Shown here in pieces: positions 35,812 through 42,821 of a DNA stretch of 64,000 nucleotides. Made by a program: the position numbers and the translations under genes. This stretch comes from Cloacibacterium caeni. GTDB taxonomy: Bacteria; Bacteroidota; Bacteroidia; Flavobacteriales; Weeksellaceae. The notes beneath the pieces were generated by a model that was not told where the DNA came from, searched no databases, and was given only the letters and a program-made list of their open reading frames with translations. Positions within the stretch are counted from its first letter, which is position 1, and every line of letters begins with the position of its first letter. The DNA lies in assembly GCF_907163105.1 (NCBI RefSeq), contig NZ_OU015321.1, forward strand, positions 186,001 to 250,000, read 5' to 3'.

Positions 35812-36791
35812 TGGAATATTTACTGACTGCTATCTTTCTTTTTTTCTTAGAACTGCTTTATTTTAGAATAGCAGATAAATTTAATATTATAGATAAACCC
35901 AATCATAGAAGTTCTCATACGCAGATTACACTTCGTGGAGGTGGAATTATTTTTCCCATTGCATTTGTACTGTATTTTGTGGTGAGTGCTGCGTACAGAA
36001 AAGATTACTTTTTACCGGAAGATTATTGGAGTTTTGGATTAGGATTATTAGCCTTATCTACCATTAGTTTTCTGGATGATATTTTAGATTTATCGAGCAA
36101 ATTGAGATTATTATTTCATTTTGTAGCTGTTACCTTGCTAATTTATTTCTTAGGATTATTCACCTCTGCACCCATTTGGTTCATTCCTTTGGTGTATATT
36201 TTTGTAATAGGAGTACTGAATGCCTACAATTTTATGGACGGAATCAATGGAATTACAGGCGTGTACAGCTTGGTCATGTTGCTCACGTTTTATTACATCA
36301 ATCAATATGGGGTAGCGTTCACCGATGCTCATTTTATTATCTACCCGATTTTGGCAAGTTTGGTGTTTTTATTTTTCAATTTTAGAAAAAAAGCCAAATG
36401 TTTCGCTGGAGATGTTGGAAGCATGAGCATTGCATTTTGGGTTTTAGCTTTATTAGGATTGTTAATGGTAAAAACCGAAGATTTCACGTATTTATTATTC
36501 ATCGCAGTGTATGGAATAGAAGTAATTTCAACCATTCTTCAAAGAATAAAATTGAAAGAAAATATTTTTGAAGCACACCGTCATCATTTATATCAGTTGT
36601 TGGTTAATCAGATGAAATGGTCACATCTTTTGGTGGCTACATTATATGGAGGGGTTCAGTTATTGATTAACGCTTGTGTAATAAAACTCGGACTCAATTT
36701 CTGGGAAGGCACATTGTATTTAATATTGCCTACCTTCATCATCTACATTTACTCCAAATACTATATCTACAAAAAAACAGGAGCTTACTAA
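35808..36791 (+). CDS. WecA/WbpL-type polyprenyl-phosphate HexNAc-1-phosphate transferase
   Basis: This 327-residue polytopic membrane protein of the MraY/WecA superfamily has about ten helices. Motifs include NHRSSHTQITLRGGGIIF, SFLDDILDLSSKLRLLFH with the Asp-Asp pair, NAYNFMDGINGITG, CFAGDVGSMSIAFW, and the basic HRHHLYQLL loop. It loads a HexNAc-1-phosphate, probably FucNAc or a related sugar in this context, onto undecaprenyl phosphate. It is the last gene of the cluster. Together with the PglC-like enzyme at the other end, it gives the locus two unrelated initiating transferases. Confidence 0.92.
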   Translation: MMEYLLTAIFLFFLELLYFRIADKFNIIDKPNHRSSHTQITLRGGGIIFPIAFVLYFVVSAAYRKDYFLPEDYWSFGLGLLALSTISFLDDILDLSSKLRLLFHFVAVTLLIYFLGLFTSAPIWFIPLVYIFVIGVLNAYNFMDGINGITGVYSLVMLLTFYYINQYGVAFTDAHFIIYPILASLVFLFFNFRKKAKCFAGDVGSMSIAFWVLALLGLLMVKTEDFTYLLFIAVYGIEVISTILQRIKLKENIFEAHRHHLYQLLVNQMKWSHLLVATLYGGVQLLINACVIKLGLNFWEGTLYLILPTFIIYIYSKYYIYKKTGAY

Positions 36792-36799
36792 AAAATACC

Positions 36800-36826
36800 A
36801 GAACCGAATTTTCGGTTCTTTTTTTT
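36800..36826 (+). terminator. Terminator of the polysaccharide cluster
   Basis: A 9-bp stem (36800-36808 with 36811-36819) built on GAACCGAA/TTCGGTTC is followed by a run of T. It lies 8 bases after the stop of the last cluster gene. Confidence 0.92.
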
Positions 36827-36849
36827 ATCCAAAATCACTTGTTATCAAT

Positions 36850-36924
36850 TTTCTCATTTTCAAATTTTCTCATTTTCAAATTTCCAAATCACCACATCAC
36901 CACATCATCACATCACCACATCAC
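36850..36924. repeat. Low-complexity tract (TTTCTCATTTTCAAA doublet and CACATCAC run)
   Basis: Two copies of a 15-base TTTCTCATTTTCAAA unit (36850-36879) are followed by a run of ACCACATC/ATCACATC units up to about 36924. It is non-coding and lies just outside the cluster terminator. It resembles in kind the CCATCA tract at 1-124. With the adjoining 11-bp repeats it makes up most of the 312-bp gap before rimO. Confidence 0.8.
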
Positions 36925-36961
36925 TTCAAATCCACAGATACTCCATAGATAAAGCATGGAT

Positions 36962-36994
36962 AGTGTATGAAAAGTGTATGAAAAGTGCATGAAA
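36962..36994. repeat. 11-bp tandem repeat, three copies
   Basis: AGTGTATGAAA occurs at 36962-36972 and 36973-36983, with a one-base variant at 36984-36994. It is non-coding and upstream of rimO. The period equals that of the unrelated repeat at 130-172. Confidence 0.85.
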
Positions 36995-37051
36995 TGAATA
37001 GGCATATTTTACCTCAAAAAAACTCTTACCTAAAGTTCCTTTTTAATTTCA

Positions 37052-37059
37052 TAAATTTG
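37052..37059 (+). promoter_or_regulatory. Promoter -7 element for rimO
   Basis: TAAATTTG matches TAnnTTTG perfectly, 44 bases before the ATG. No -33 TTG at standard spacing was identified. Confidence 0.55.
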
Positions 37060-37103
37060 CAACCTTAATTAATTCAATACTTACCATCCATCAATTATCA
37101 TAC

Positions 37104-38408
37104 ATGAGAACAAAATCTGTAGGCAAAAAGAAAATTAACATCGTAACCCTAGGCTGTTCAAAAAACATCTACGACTCAGAAGTCTTAATGGGACAGCTCA
37201 AAGCAAACGGCAAAGAAGTCGTCCACGAACAACGTGGAGACATCGTAGTGATTAACACATGCGGTTTTATCGATAATGCCAAAGAAGAATCCATCAATAC
37301 CATCCTAGATTTTGTAGAAGCTAAAAATAGGGGAGAAGTAGAGAAAGTCTTTGTTACGGGTTGTCTTTCAGAAAGATATAAGCCAGATTTAATCAGGGAA
37401 ATTCCAGATGTAGACCAATATTTTGGAACTCGTGATTTACCAATTTTGCTAAAACATCTTGGTGCAGACTATAAACATGAATTAGTAGGAGAACGTTTAA
37501 CGACTACTCCAAAACATTATGCCTACCTTAAAATAGCTGAAGGTTGTGATAGACCTTGTGCATTTTGTGCTATTCCGTTGATGAGAGGAGGTAATGTTTC
37601 TACTCCAATTGAAAACCTAGTAATAGAAGCACAAAAACTTGCAAAATCTGGGGTGAAAGAACTCATTTTAATTGCTCAAGACCTTACCTATTACGGTTTA
37701 GATTTATACAAGAAAAGAGCATTAGGAGATTTGTTAAAGGAATTGATAAAAGTAGAAGGCATAGAATGGATTCGTTTGCATTATGCATTTCCTTCAGGTT
37801 TTCCAGAAGATGTATTAGAATTGATTAAATCAGAGCCTAAAATTTGCAATTATATTGATATTCCGCTTCAGCATATCAATACAGAAATTTTAAAGGCCAT
37901 GAAGCGTGGAACCACTTATGAAAAAACCAATGCTTTATTGGATAAATTCCGTGAAAAAGTTCCAGACATGGCCATTAGAACTACTCTAATCGTTGGTTTC
38001 CCTGGTGAAACGGAAGAAAAGTTCCAAGAATTAAAAGATTGGGTTCGTACGCAACGTTTTGATAGACTGGGTTGTTTCACCTATTCTCACGAAGAAAATA
38101 CAAGTGCTTATGTGTTAGAAGATGATGTTCCAGAAGAGGTGAAACAGGCTAGAGTAGAAGAAATTATGGAATTACAATCTCAGATTTCTTGGGAAAAGAA
38201 TCAAGAAAAAATCGGGAAGACTTACAGATGTATTTTTGATAGAAAAGAAGGGAATTATTTTGTGGGAAGAACAGAATATGATTCTCCAGATGTAGATAAC
38301 ACGGTTTTAGTGGAAGCAAATGACACTTATATTTCAATTGGTGAGTTCGTTAATATCAAAATAACTTCTGCAGAAGAGTTCGATTTATATGGTGAAATTG
38401 CAGAATAA
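37104..38408 (+). CDS. rimO: Ribosomal protein S12 methylthiotransferase RimO
   Basis: This 434-residue radical-SAM methylthiotransferase has the N-terminal UPF0004 domain, whose three cluster cysteines lie in TLGCSKNIYDSE, INTCGFIDNAKEES and VTGCLSERYKPD. The radical-SAM motif C-x3-C-x2-C is in GCDRPCAFCAIP. A C-terminal TRAM domain starts near residue 375. Sequence such as RLHYAFPSGFPEDVL and HINTEILKAMKRGTTYEKT matches RimO rather than MiaB. It adds a methylthio group to an aspartate of ribosomal protein S12. Its own promoter and terminator make it a single-gene unit. Confidence 0.95.
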   Translation: MRTKSVGKKKINIVTLGCSKNIYDSEVLMGQLKANGKEVVHEQRGDIVVINTCGFIDNAKEESINTILDFVEAKNRGEVEKVFVTGCLSERYKPDLIREIPDVDQYFGTRDLPILLKHLGADYKHELVGERLTTTPKHYAYLKIAEGCDRPCAFCAIPLMRGGNVSTPIENLVIEAQKLAKSGVKELILIAQDLTYYGLDLYKKRALGDLLKELIKVEGIEWIRLHYAFPSGFPEDVLELIKSEPKICNYIDIPLQHINTEILKAMKRGTTYEKTNALLDKFREKVPDMAIRTTLIVGFPGETEEKFQELKDWVRTQRFDRLGCFTYSHEENTSAYVLEDDVPEEVKQARVEEIMELQSQISWEKNQEKIGKTYRCIFDRKEGNYFVGRTEYDSPDVDNTVLVEANDTYISIGEFVNIKITSAEEFDLYGEIAE

Positions 38409-38481
38409 TATTTCTTTTTTATTTACGGAAAACCATAAAATTTACATTAAGTTAAATTTAAATTAATGTATTTAAAAATAA

Positions 38482-38510
38482 AAAATCATCAATTAATTGA
38501 TGGTTTTTTT
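38482..38510 (+). terminator. Rho-independent terminator after rimO
   Basis: A near-palindrome centred on CATCAATTAATTGATG (38487-38502), extended by flanking A and T runs, ends in seven T. It lies about 75 bases past the rimO stop. Confidence 0.85.
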
Positions 38511-38583
38511 GATTTTATTTAATGTTTTTTATTGATAATGTTTTTGAATTGACAAAAAACAATGCGTTAAATAGTTAATAATG

Positions 38584-38698
38584 TTAACGATTTTAACATA
38601 TTTTTTAACATTTTTTAACATTTCTTCTCATTTCCCATGGTTAGGTAGTTGAGAGAGTTGTTTAACAAATTTTTAACATAAAATTAAGAAAATTTAAC
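38584..38698 (+). promoter_or_regulatory. Cluster of seven TTAAC motifs upstream of the RlpA-like gene
   Basis: TTAAC begins at 38584, 38593, 38605, 38615, 38662, 38673 and 38694, and six of these read TTTAACA. Neighbours are mostly 9-12 bases apart, or about twice that, so they face one side of the helix. They end just before the promoter at 38706-38737. This arrangement suggests cooperative binding of a regulator. No known regulator is assigned. Confidence 0.5.
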
Positions 38699-38705
38699 AA
38701 CTTGG

Positions 38706-38737
38706 TTGTGTGCTAAAAGAGGTTCATGATAACTTTG
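38706..38737 (+). promoter_or_regulatory. Promoter of the RlpA-like gene
   Basis: TTG at 38706-38708 and TAACTTTG at 38730-38737 are separated by 21 bases, a full match to the flavobacterial TTG-N17-23-TAnnTTTG promoter. The expected leader is about 24 nt. Confidence 0.75.
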
Positions 38738-38767
38738 CGCCTGTAAAACCCACAAAAAATATTCAAA

Positions 38768-39136
38768 ATGATGAAAAGAGCTATTCTCGTAATCATAATG
38801 ATGATTTCAACACTTGGTTTATATTCTTTCAAATATAATACCAATGATGCTAAAACAAGTTTTGCATCGTTCTACCACGATAAATTTAACGGTAGAAAAA
38901 CTGCAAGCGGTGAAGTTTTTGATAACTCAAAATTTACTGCTGCGAATATGAGATTACCATTTGGAACACAAGTAAAAATTACTAACTTAAGAACAGGAAA
39001 ATCTGTTGTAGTTAGAATTAATGACAGAGGTCCATTTCACAAAAGTAGAGCTTTTGATATGACAAAAGCTGCTTTTAAAGAAATTGGTAATCATAGTTCT
39101 GGAACTATTCCTATAGAATATGAAATTGTCGATTAA
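38768..39136 (+). CDS. RlpA-like double-psi beta-barrel protein
   Basis: This 122-residue secreted protein has a signal sequence (residues 1 to about 21) without a lipobox cysteine. The RlpA/DPBB domain follows, with FASFYHDKFNGRKTASGEVF, AANMRLPFGTQVKITNL and VVRINDRGPFHKSRAFDM, which includes the conserved DRGPF. RlpA proteins act on peptidoglycan glycan strands, often at the septum, and the Asp in this motif is part of the active site. There is no SPOR domain, so septal targeting is not evident. ATG 38768 or 38771 could be the start. The gene is preceded by an unusual TTTAACA cluster and closed by a strong hairpin. Confidence 0.88.
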   Translation: MMKRAILVIIMMISTLGLYSFKYNTNDAKTSFASFYHDKFNGRKTASGEVFDNSKFTAANMRLPFGTQVKITNLRTGKSVVVRINDRGPFHKSRAFDMTKAAFKEIGNHSSGTIPIEYEIVD

Positions 39137-39141
39137 CGATT

Positions 39142-39168
39142 AAAACCACCTTTAAAGGTGGTTTTTTT
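39142..39168 (+). terminator. Rho-independent terminator after the RlpA-like gene
   Basis: An 11-bp stem (39142-39152 with 39155-39165) based on ACCACC/GGTGGT is followed by a T-run, 6 bases past the stop. Confidence 0.93.
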
Positions 39169-39284
39169 ATTGTTTTTTTTAAGTTCACTTTAAGTTTGTT
39201 CTCTTGTTTTGTATTTATTAAGAAAATAATCATATTTGTGCTGAATTAACAGTTGTTAGTTTGGAGAAAAACACAAATGATCTT

Positions 39285-39320
39285 AAAAAATGAACCAACT
39301 TATTATAAGTTGGTTTTTTT
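39285..39320. terminator. Bidirectional hairpin terminator
   Basis: A 10-bp stem (39293-39302 with 39306-39315, loop TTA) is flanked by six A on the left and seven T on the right. It abuts the stop codon of the minus-strand gene ending at 39319 and probably ends that operon. Confidence 0.85.
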
Positions 39321-39720
39321 ATACATAAGTAGTGATAACCCTCTCTAGATTAGGATTATAGTTATCCCATATTTTCCATTGCATATTTTGGTCTTTTTTA
39401 AGAAAATAAGTTTGGAAATTCATCACTTTATAAAAGAACACTTTGCCTTCTGCTGTTTTCAAAACTAAATCCCAAAACTCATGTGCTTTGAGCACTTTTA
39501 AATCTTCTTCATCAGATAGAAGTTCACAATCCAATAATTCAAACTTTGCAAACTCATAGTCGAAGTCAAAATGATATTCTGCATCTTTGTATCTCTTCAT
39601 ATATTCCTTAATTCTCCTTAAAATTGCAGAATCTTCGAAAACATAAGGATAAATATCGCTTAAATCAATTTTAGGGAGTTTCTGGATGGCTTTAAACTCA
39701 TTTTGACAAAAGGGTTTCAA
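39319..39720 (-). CDS. Hypothetical protein, second gene of an unrecognised pair
   Basis: I do not recognise this 133-residue acidic protein. It has no signal peptide or membrane helix. It contains alternating charged and aromatic segments such as YHFDFDYEFAKFELL and KVFFYKVMNFQTYFL, compatible with a small alpha/beta fold. Its ATG lies 23 bp inside the preceding gene, so translation is likely coupled and the two products may act together. It is the last gene before a shared hairpin terminator. Confidence 0.7.
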   Translation of the reverse strand: MKPFCQNEFKAIQKLPKIDLSDIYPYVFEDSAILRRIKEYMKRYKDAEYHFDFDYEFAKFELLDCELLSDEEDLKVLKAHEFWDLVLKTAEGKVFFYKVMNFQTYFLKKDQNMQWKIWDNYNPNLERVITTYV

Positions 39721-40105
39721 TGATTTTTCGGTAAGGTTCTATTTGTTCAGAATCATCATCAGAAATAGTCAGTTGTTTACTATTCAATATATATTCATTA
39801 AGGTCATAATGACCTAAGAAAATACATAATTTATCTAAGGTTTTGATGAAGCGTAAATCGTTTAAAGCAGAAGTTTTATAACTTTTATCGAAAAATCTTT
39901 GGAGGGTAATGTACGAAATGGTATTTCCGAGTTCAAATTTTCTCTCACCTTGTAAAAATTTTGAATGTGATAATTCTTGCGAAACAATTTCGGCCAATAA
40001 AATGTAATGAGTTCTCTTCCAAGATACAACATCTTTCAGAACGCTGTTTTTAACGTTCTGATGATTCTTTATTTCTTTCTTTATTTCCTCAATTATCGTT
40101 TTCAT
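39698..40105 (-). CDS. Hypothetical protein, possible DNA-binding regulator
   Basis: This 135-residue cytoplasmic protein has the segment ISYITLQRFFDKSYKTSALN, then LDKLCIFLGHYDLNEYI. This recalls a Bacteroidota pattern in which a TLxRFF helix and a late LxxFLGYxxWxxF segment form a helix-turn-helix-like unit. The similarity is from memory and weak, so a regulator role is only inferred. It starts 55 bp downstream of exoA on the same strand and overlaps the next gene by 23 bp. Confidence 0.65.
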   Translation of the reverse strand: MKTIIEEIKKEIKNHQNVKNSVLKDVVSWKRTHYILLAEIVSQELSHSKFLQGERKFELGNTISYITLQRFFDKSYKTSALNDLRFIKTLDKLCIFLGHYDLNEYILNSKQLTISDDDSEQIEPYRKIIETLLSK

Positions 40106-40160
40106 AGTAAAAAGTTAACTAAAAATAAACTTTTTCCATGAAAAATAAAAATTTTTTAAC

Positions 40161-40925
40161 CTAAATTTTAATTTCAACGAAAACTGGACAATGGTCACTG
40201 TGTACAGCTTCTTTTAAAATTAAAGCTCTTTCTAATTGGTTTTCAAAGGATTTTGTAATGAAATGGTAGTCTAATCTCCAACCTAAGTTTTTCGCTCTAG
40301 AATTTTGTCTGTAACTCCACCAAGAAAATTCTTGCTTATCTGGATGCAAATAACGAAAACTATCAACCAAATTACATTCTTTTAGGAATTTTGTCATCCA
40401 TTCTCTTTCCACAGGCAAAAATCCTGAAGTGTTTTTTAAACCTTTCGGATTGTGAATGTCTATTTCTTCGTGACAAATGTTGAAATCACCACAAATCACC
40501 AAATTTGGGATTTCTTTCTGTAAATTTTTAATATATTCTAGAAAATCTTCGGCAAACTGAAGCTTAAAATCCAATCGCTCAATATTAGAAGCACTCGGAA
40601 CATACACAGAAAGCACCGAAAAATCTTCGAAATCTGCTCTTATAATTCTGCCTTCGTTATCGTAATGCTCAATTCCGCAACCGTATTCTACGTGTTTTGG
40701 CTCTATTTTACTCGCAATTCCAACGCCGGAATAACCTTTTCTCACGGCAGAATGCCAATAACTTTTGTAACCAACTTTTTCCAGACTTTCGATGTCTATT
40801 TGGTCATTTCCTGCTTTAGATTCTTGAATGCAGATAATATCAGGATTCGCAACTTGCAACCAACCTATAAAATCTTTGGTAAAAGCTGCGCGAATTCCGT
40901 TGACGTTGTAAGAGATGATTTTCAT
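40161..40925 (-). CDS. xth: Exodeoxyribonuclease III (ExoA/Xth type)
   Basis: This 254-residue EEP-superfamily nuclease has ISYNVNGIRAAFTKDF at the N-terminus, the catalytic E35 in CIQESKAG, GDFNICHEEIDIHNPKG, and the terminal SDHCPVFVEIKI with its Asp-His pair. It acts on double-stranded DNA as a 3'-5' exonuclease and apurinic-site endonuclease in base-excision repair. Length and motifs are standard. It lies 54 bp downstream of dusB and is probably in the same minus-strand operon. Confidence 0.95.
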   Translation of the reverse strand: MKIISYNVNGIRAAFTKDFIGWLQVANPDIICIQESKAGNDQIDIESLEKVGYKSYWHSAVRKGYSGVGIASKIEPKHVEYGCGIEHYDNEGRIIRADFEDFSVLSVYVPSASNIERLDFKLQFAEDFLEYIKNLQKEIPNLVICGDFNICHEEIDIHNPKGLKNTSGFLPVEREWMTKFLKECNLVDSFRYLHPDKQEFSWWSYRQNSRAKNLGWRLDYHFITKSFENQLERALILKEAVHSDHCPVFVEIKI

Positions 40926-40937
40926 AGTTATATAAAT

Positions 40938-40970
40938 AATCCTTCGAGGATTTTAATTCCTTGAAGGATT
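40938..40970. other. Inverted repeat between dusB and exoA
   Basis: AATCCTTC (40938-40945) pairs with GAAGGATT (40963-40970), and the loop contains a further CGAGG/CCTTG partial pair. There is no T-run, so it may be a weak attenuator or RNA-processing hairpin rather than a terminator. Confidence 0.4.
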
Positions 40971-40979
40971 GAATTAAAT

Positions 40980-41975
40980 TTATAAAATTTCAATTTTATT
41001 TTTATAAAACGCTTCCGTTTCTTCTAACAATTGATAAAATTCTTCCAAACTTAAAACCTGTAAAAATTTGGTTTTAAACTCTTTAAAATGTGAAATTCCA
41101 CGGAAATAATTGCTGTAATGTTGTCGCATTTCTATCAATCCTAATCTTTCGCCTTTCCATTCTGCACTCCATTCTGCGTGTTGTTTTACGGCAAGAAGTC
41201 GGTCAAAAATCGTTGGTTCTGGTAATTTTTCTCCCGTTTCAAAGAAATGTTTAATTTCATTAAAAATCCAAGGATAACCAATCGCAGCTCTACCAATCAT
41301 CATTCCATCACAAGCGTATTTTTGTTTGTATTCAAGTGCTTTTTCAGGAGAATCAATGTCGCCATTTCCAAAAATCGGAATTTCAATATTAGGATTTTGT
41401 TTGATTTTAGAAATATATTCCCAATCTGCTTCACCTTTGTACATTTGACTTCTGGTTCTGGCGTGAATGGTCAACGCTTTGATTCCGGCATCTTGTAATC
41501 TGAGTGCTACTTCTTCTATGTTAATAGTTTCTACATCCCAACCTAACCTCGTTTTCACCGTAACGGGAAGATGTGTAGAATTTACCACAGCTTTTGTCAA
41601 TCGAACCATTAAATCTACATCTTTCAAAACGCCAGCTCCAGCTCCTTTAGAAACTACTTTTTTTACTGGACATCCGAAGTTAATGTCCACAATATCTGGA
41701 TTTACGGTTTCTACAATTTTGGCAGACATTGACATTGCTTCTTCGTCGCCACCAAAAATCTGAATTCCAACAGGTCTTTCGTAATCAAAAATGTCGAGTT
41801 TTTTTCTAGATTTCATCGCATCACGAATCAAGCCTTCAGAAGAAATAAATTCTGAATACATTAAGTCTGCGCCGTGTAATTTGCACAATCTACGGAAAGG
41901 AGGATCACTCACGTCTTCCATTGGTGCCAATAAAAACGGAAAATCAGGAAGTTCTATGTTGCCTATTTTTACCAT
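40980..41975 (-). CDS. dusB: tRNA-dihydrouridine synthase (DusB-like)
   Basis: This 331-residue FMN enzyme has an N-terminal TIM barrel and a C-terminal helical tRNA-binding domain. Motifs include LAPMEDVSDPPFRRLCK, the catalytic C102 in DINFGCPVKKVVSKGAG, TVKTRLGWD, LTIHARTRSQMYKGEADW and GNGDIDSPEKALEY. It reduces specific uridines in the tRNA D-loop using NADPH. Its -7 element lies only 5 bases from the ATG. Confidence 0.94.
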   Translation of the reverse strand: MVKIGNIELPDFPFLLAPMEDVSDPPFRRLCKLHGADLMYSEFISSEGLIRDAMKSRKKLDIFDYERPVGIQIFGGDEEAMSMSAKIVETVNPDIVDINFGCPVKKVVSKGAGAGVLKDVDLMVRLTKAVVNSTHLPVTVKTRLGWDVETINIEEVALRLQDAGIKALTIHARTRSQMYKGEADWEYISKIKQNPNIEIPIFGNGDIDSPEKALEYKQKYACDGMMIGRAAIGYPWIFNEIKHFFETGEKLPEPTIFDRLLAVKQHAEWSAEWKGERLGLIEMRQHYSNYFRGISHFKEFKTKFLQVLSLEEFYQLLEETEAFYKNKIEIL

Positions 41976-41979
41976 TTTG

Positions 41980-41987
41980 CAAAAATA
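41980..41987 (-). promoter_or_regulatory. Promoter -7 element for dusB
   Basis: On the minus strand it reads TATTTTTG (TAnnTTTG) and ends 4 bases before the dusB ATG, implying a nearly leaderless transcript. Confidence 0.45.
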
Positions 41988-42074
41988 AGGATTTTAAATT
42001 CATAATTTGTTTTAACCTTTTTAGAGTAATTTTAATTTATCAAAAAGTGAAATATAATGGTCTGATATTCTTGT

Positions 42075-42082
42075 TATATTTG
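42075..42082 (+). promoter_or_regulatory. Promoter -7 element for the DUF1796-like gene
   Basis: TATATTTG is a perfect TAnnTTTG match, 16 bases before the start codon. Confidence 0.55.
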
Positions 42083-42098
42083 TAATAAATAATAATCA

Positions 42099-42806
42099 AT
42101 GAAAATTAAACTTTATAAAAATACTTACCTTCACGTATATTCTCGTTTTTATACTAAAAATGAAATAGTTTCGTTAGGAAGTGATTGTCATTCAGCTTAC
42201 ATCCTTAATTCTTTAAAGCTGAGAAAAAAGTCATATCCATTTGATTGGTTGTTTTCTGATTCTAGATATGGAATAAAATATGTTACGGAAAATATTAAAA
42301 ATAATTTTGAATTTTTCTTGACCAATCTAACACGAAATGAGAGAGGACATATTATCTCTGAAAACTATCCTAATACTGATTTTTTTCATGAAAAAGAACT
42401 TATAGAGTCTGAAACAGATAGAGCAAAAATGCTGAAGAGGGCTATTCGCTTTTCAAAATTAATAAAAAGTAAAAAATGTTCATTTCTTTATGTAATTAAT
42501 CCTGAGCATTTTAAAGATATTAAAGATATTTACATATTTTGTGATTCAATACAAGAATTTTTTAAAGTAACCCCAAATCATAAAATTTTTATTTTTATTA
42601 AATGTAAAGAATATGTAATTGATTTTACCTTGATTAATAAACTTATAGAAGAATGTAATAAGATTAATGATGTAAAAGCGGTTAAGTATTTTTTAAATAC
42701 TCAAATTTATGGACAATGGGGCAAGTCTAATGATTATTTTCCACTGCTTAAAGGTCTTGGATTAGGTGTAAAGAAAAATATTTTGCCTCAGATTTATATT
42801 AAATGA
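42099..42806 (+). CDS. DUF1796-like protein (putative cysteine peptidase family)
   Basis: This 235-residue cytoplasmic protein resembles the DUF1796 family, described as putative papain-like cysteine peptidases. The family opening is seen as IVSLGSDCHSAYILNSL followed by YPFDWLFSDS, with C30-H31 and P47-F-D-W50 conserved. The remainder (KCSFLYVINPEHFKDIKDI, FFKVTPNHKIFIFIKCKE) fits the family's alternating strand-helix pattern. No activity is proven for such proteins. It is a single, AT-rich gene with its own promoter, placed between unrelated housekeeping genes, which suggests recent acquisition. Confidence 0.75.
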   Translation: MKIKLYKNTYLHVYSRFYTKNEIVSLGSDCHSAYILNSLKLRKKSYPFDWLFSDSRYGIKYVTENIKNNFEFFLTNLTRNERGHIISENYPNTDFFHEKELIESETDRAKMLKRAIRFSKLIKSKKCSFLYVINPEHFKDIKDIYIFCDSIQEFFKVTPNHKIFIFIKCKEYVIDFTLINKLIEECNKINDVKAVKYFLNTQIYGQWGKSNDYFPLLKGLGLGVKKNILPQIYIK

Positions 42807-42821
42807 TTTAAGAGAATAGAC

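Noticed and set aside
39278-39349. Tiny plus-strand frame spanning the hairpin at 39285-39320
   Set aside because: It runs through a terminator stem and into the 3' end of an opposite gene. It has no conserved features.
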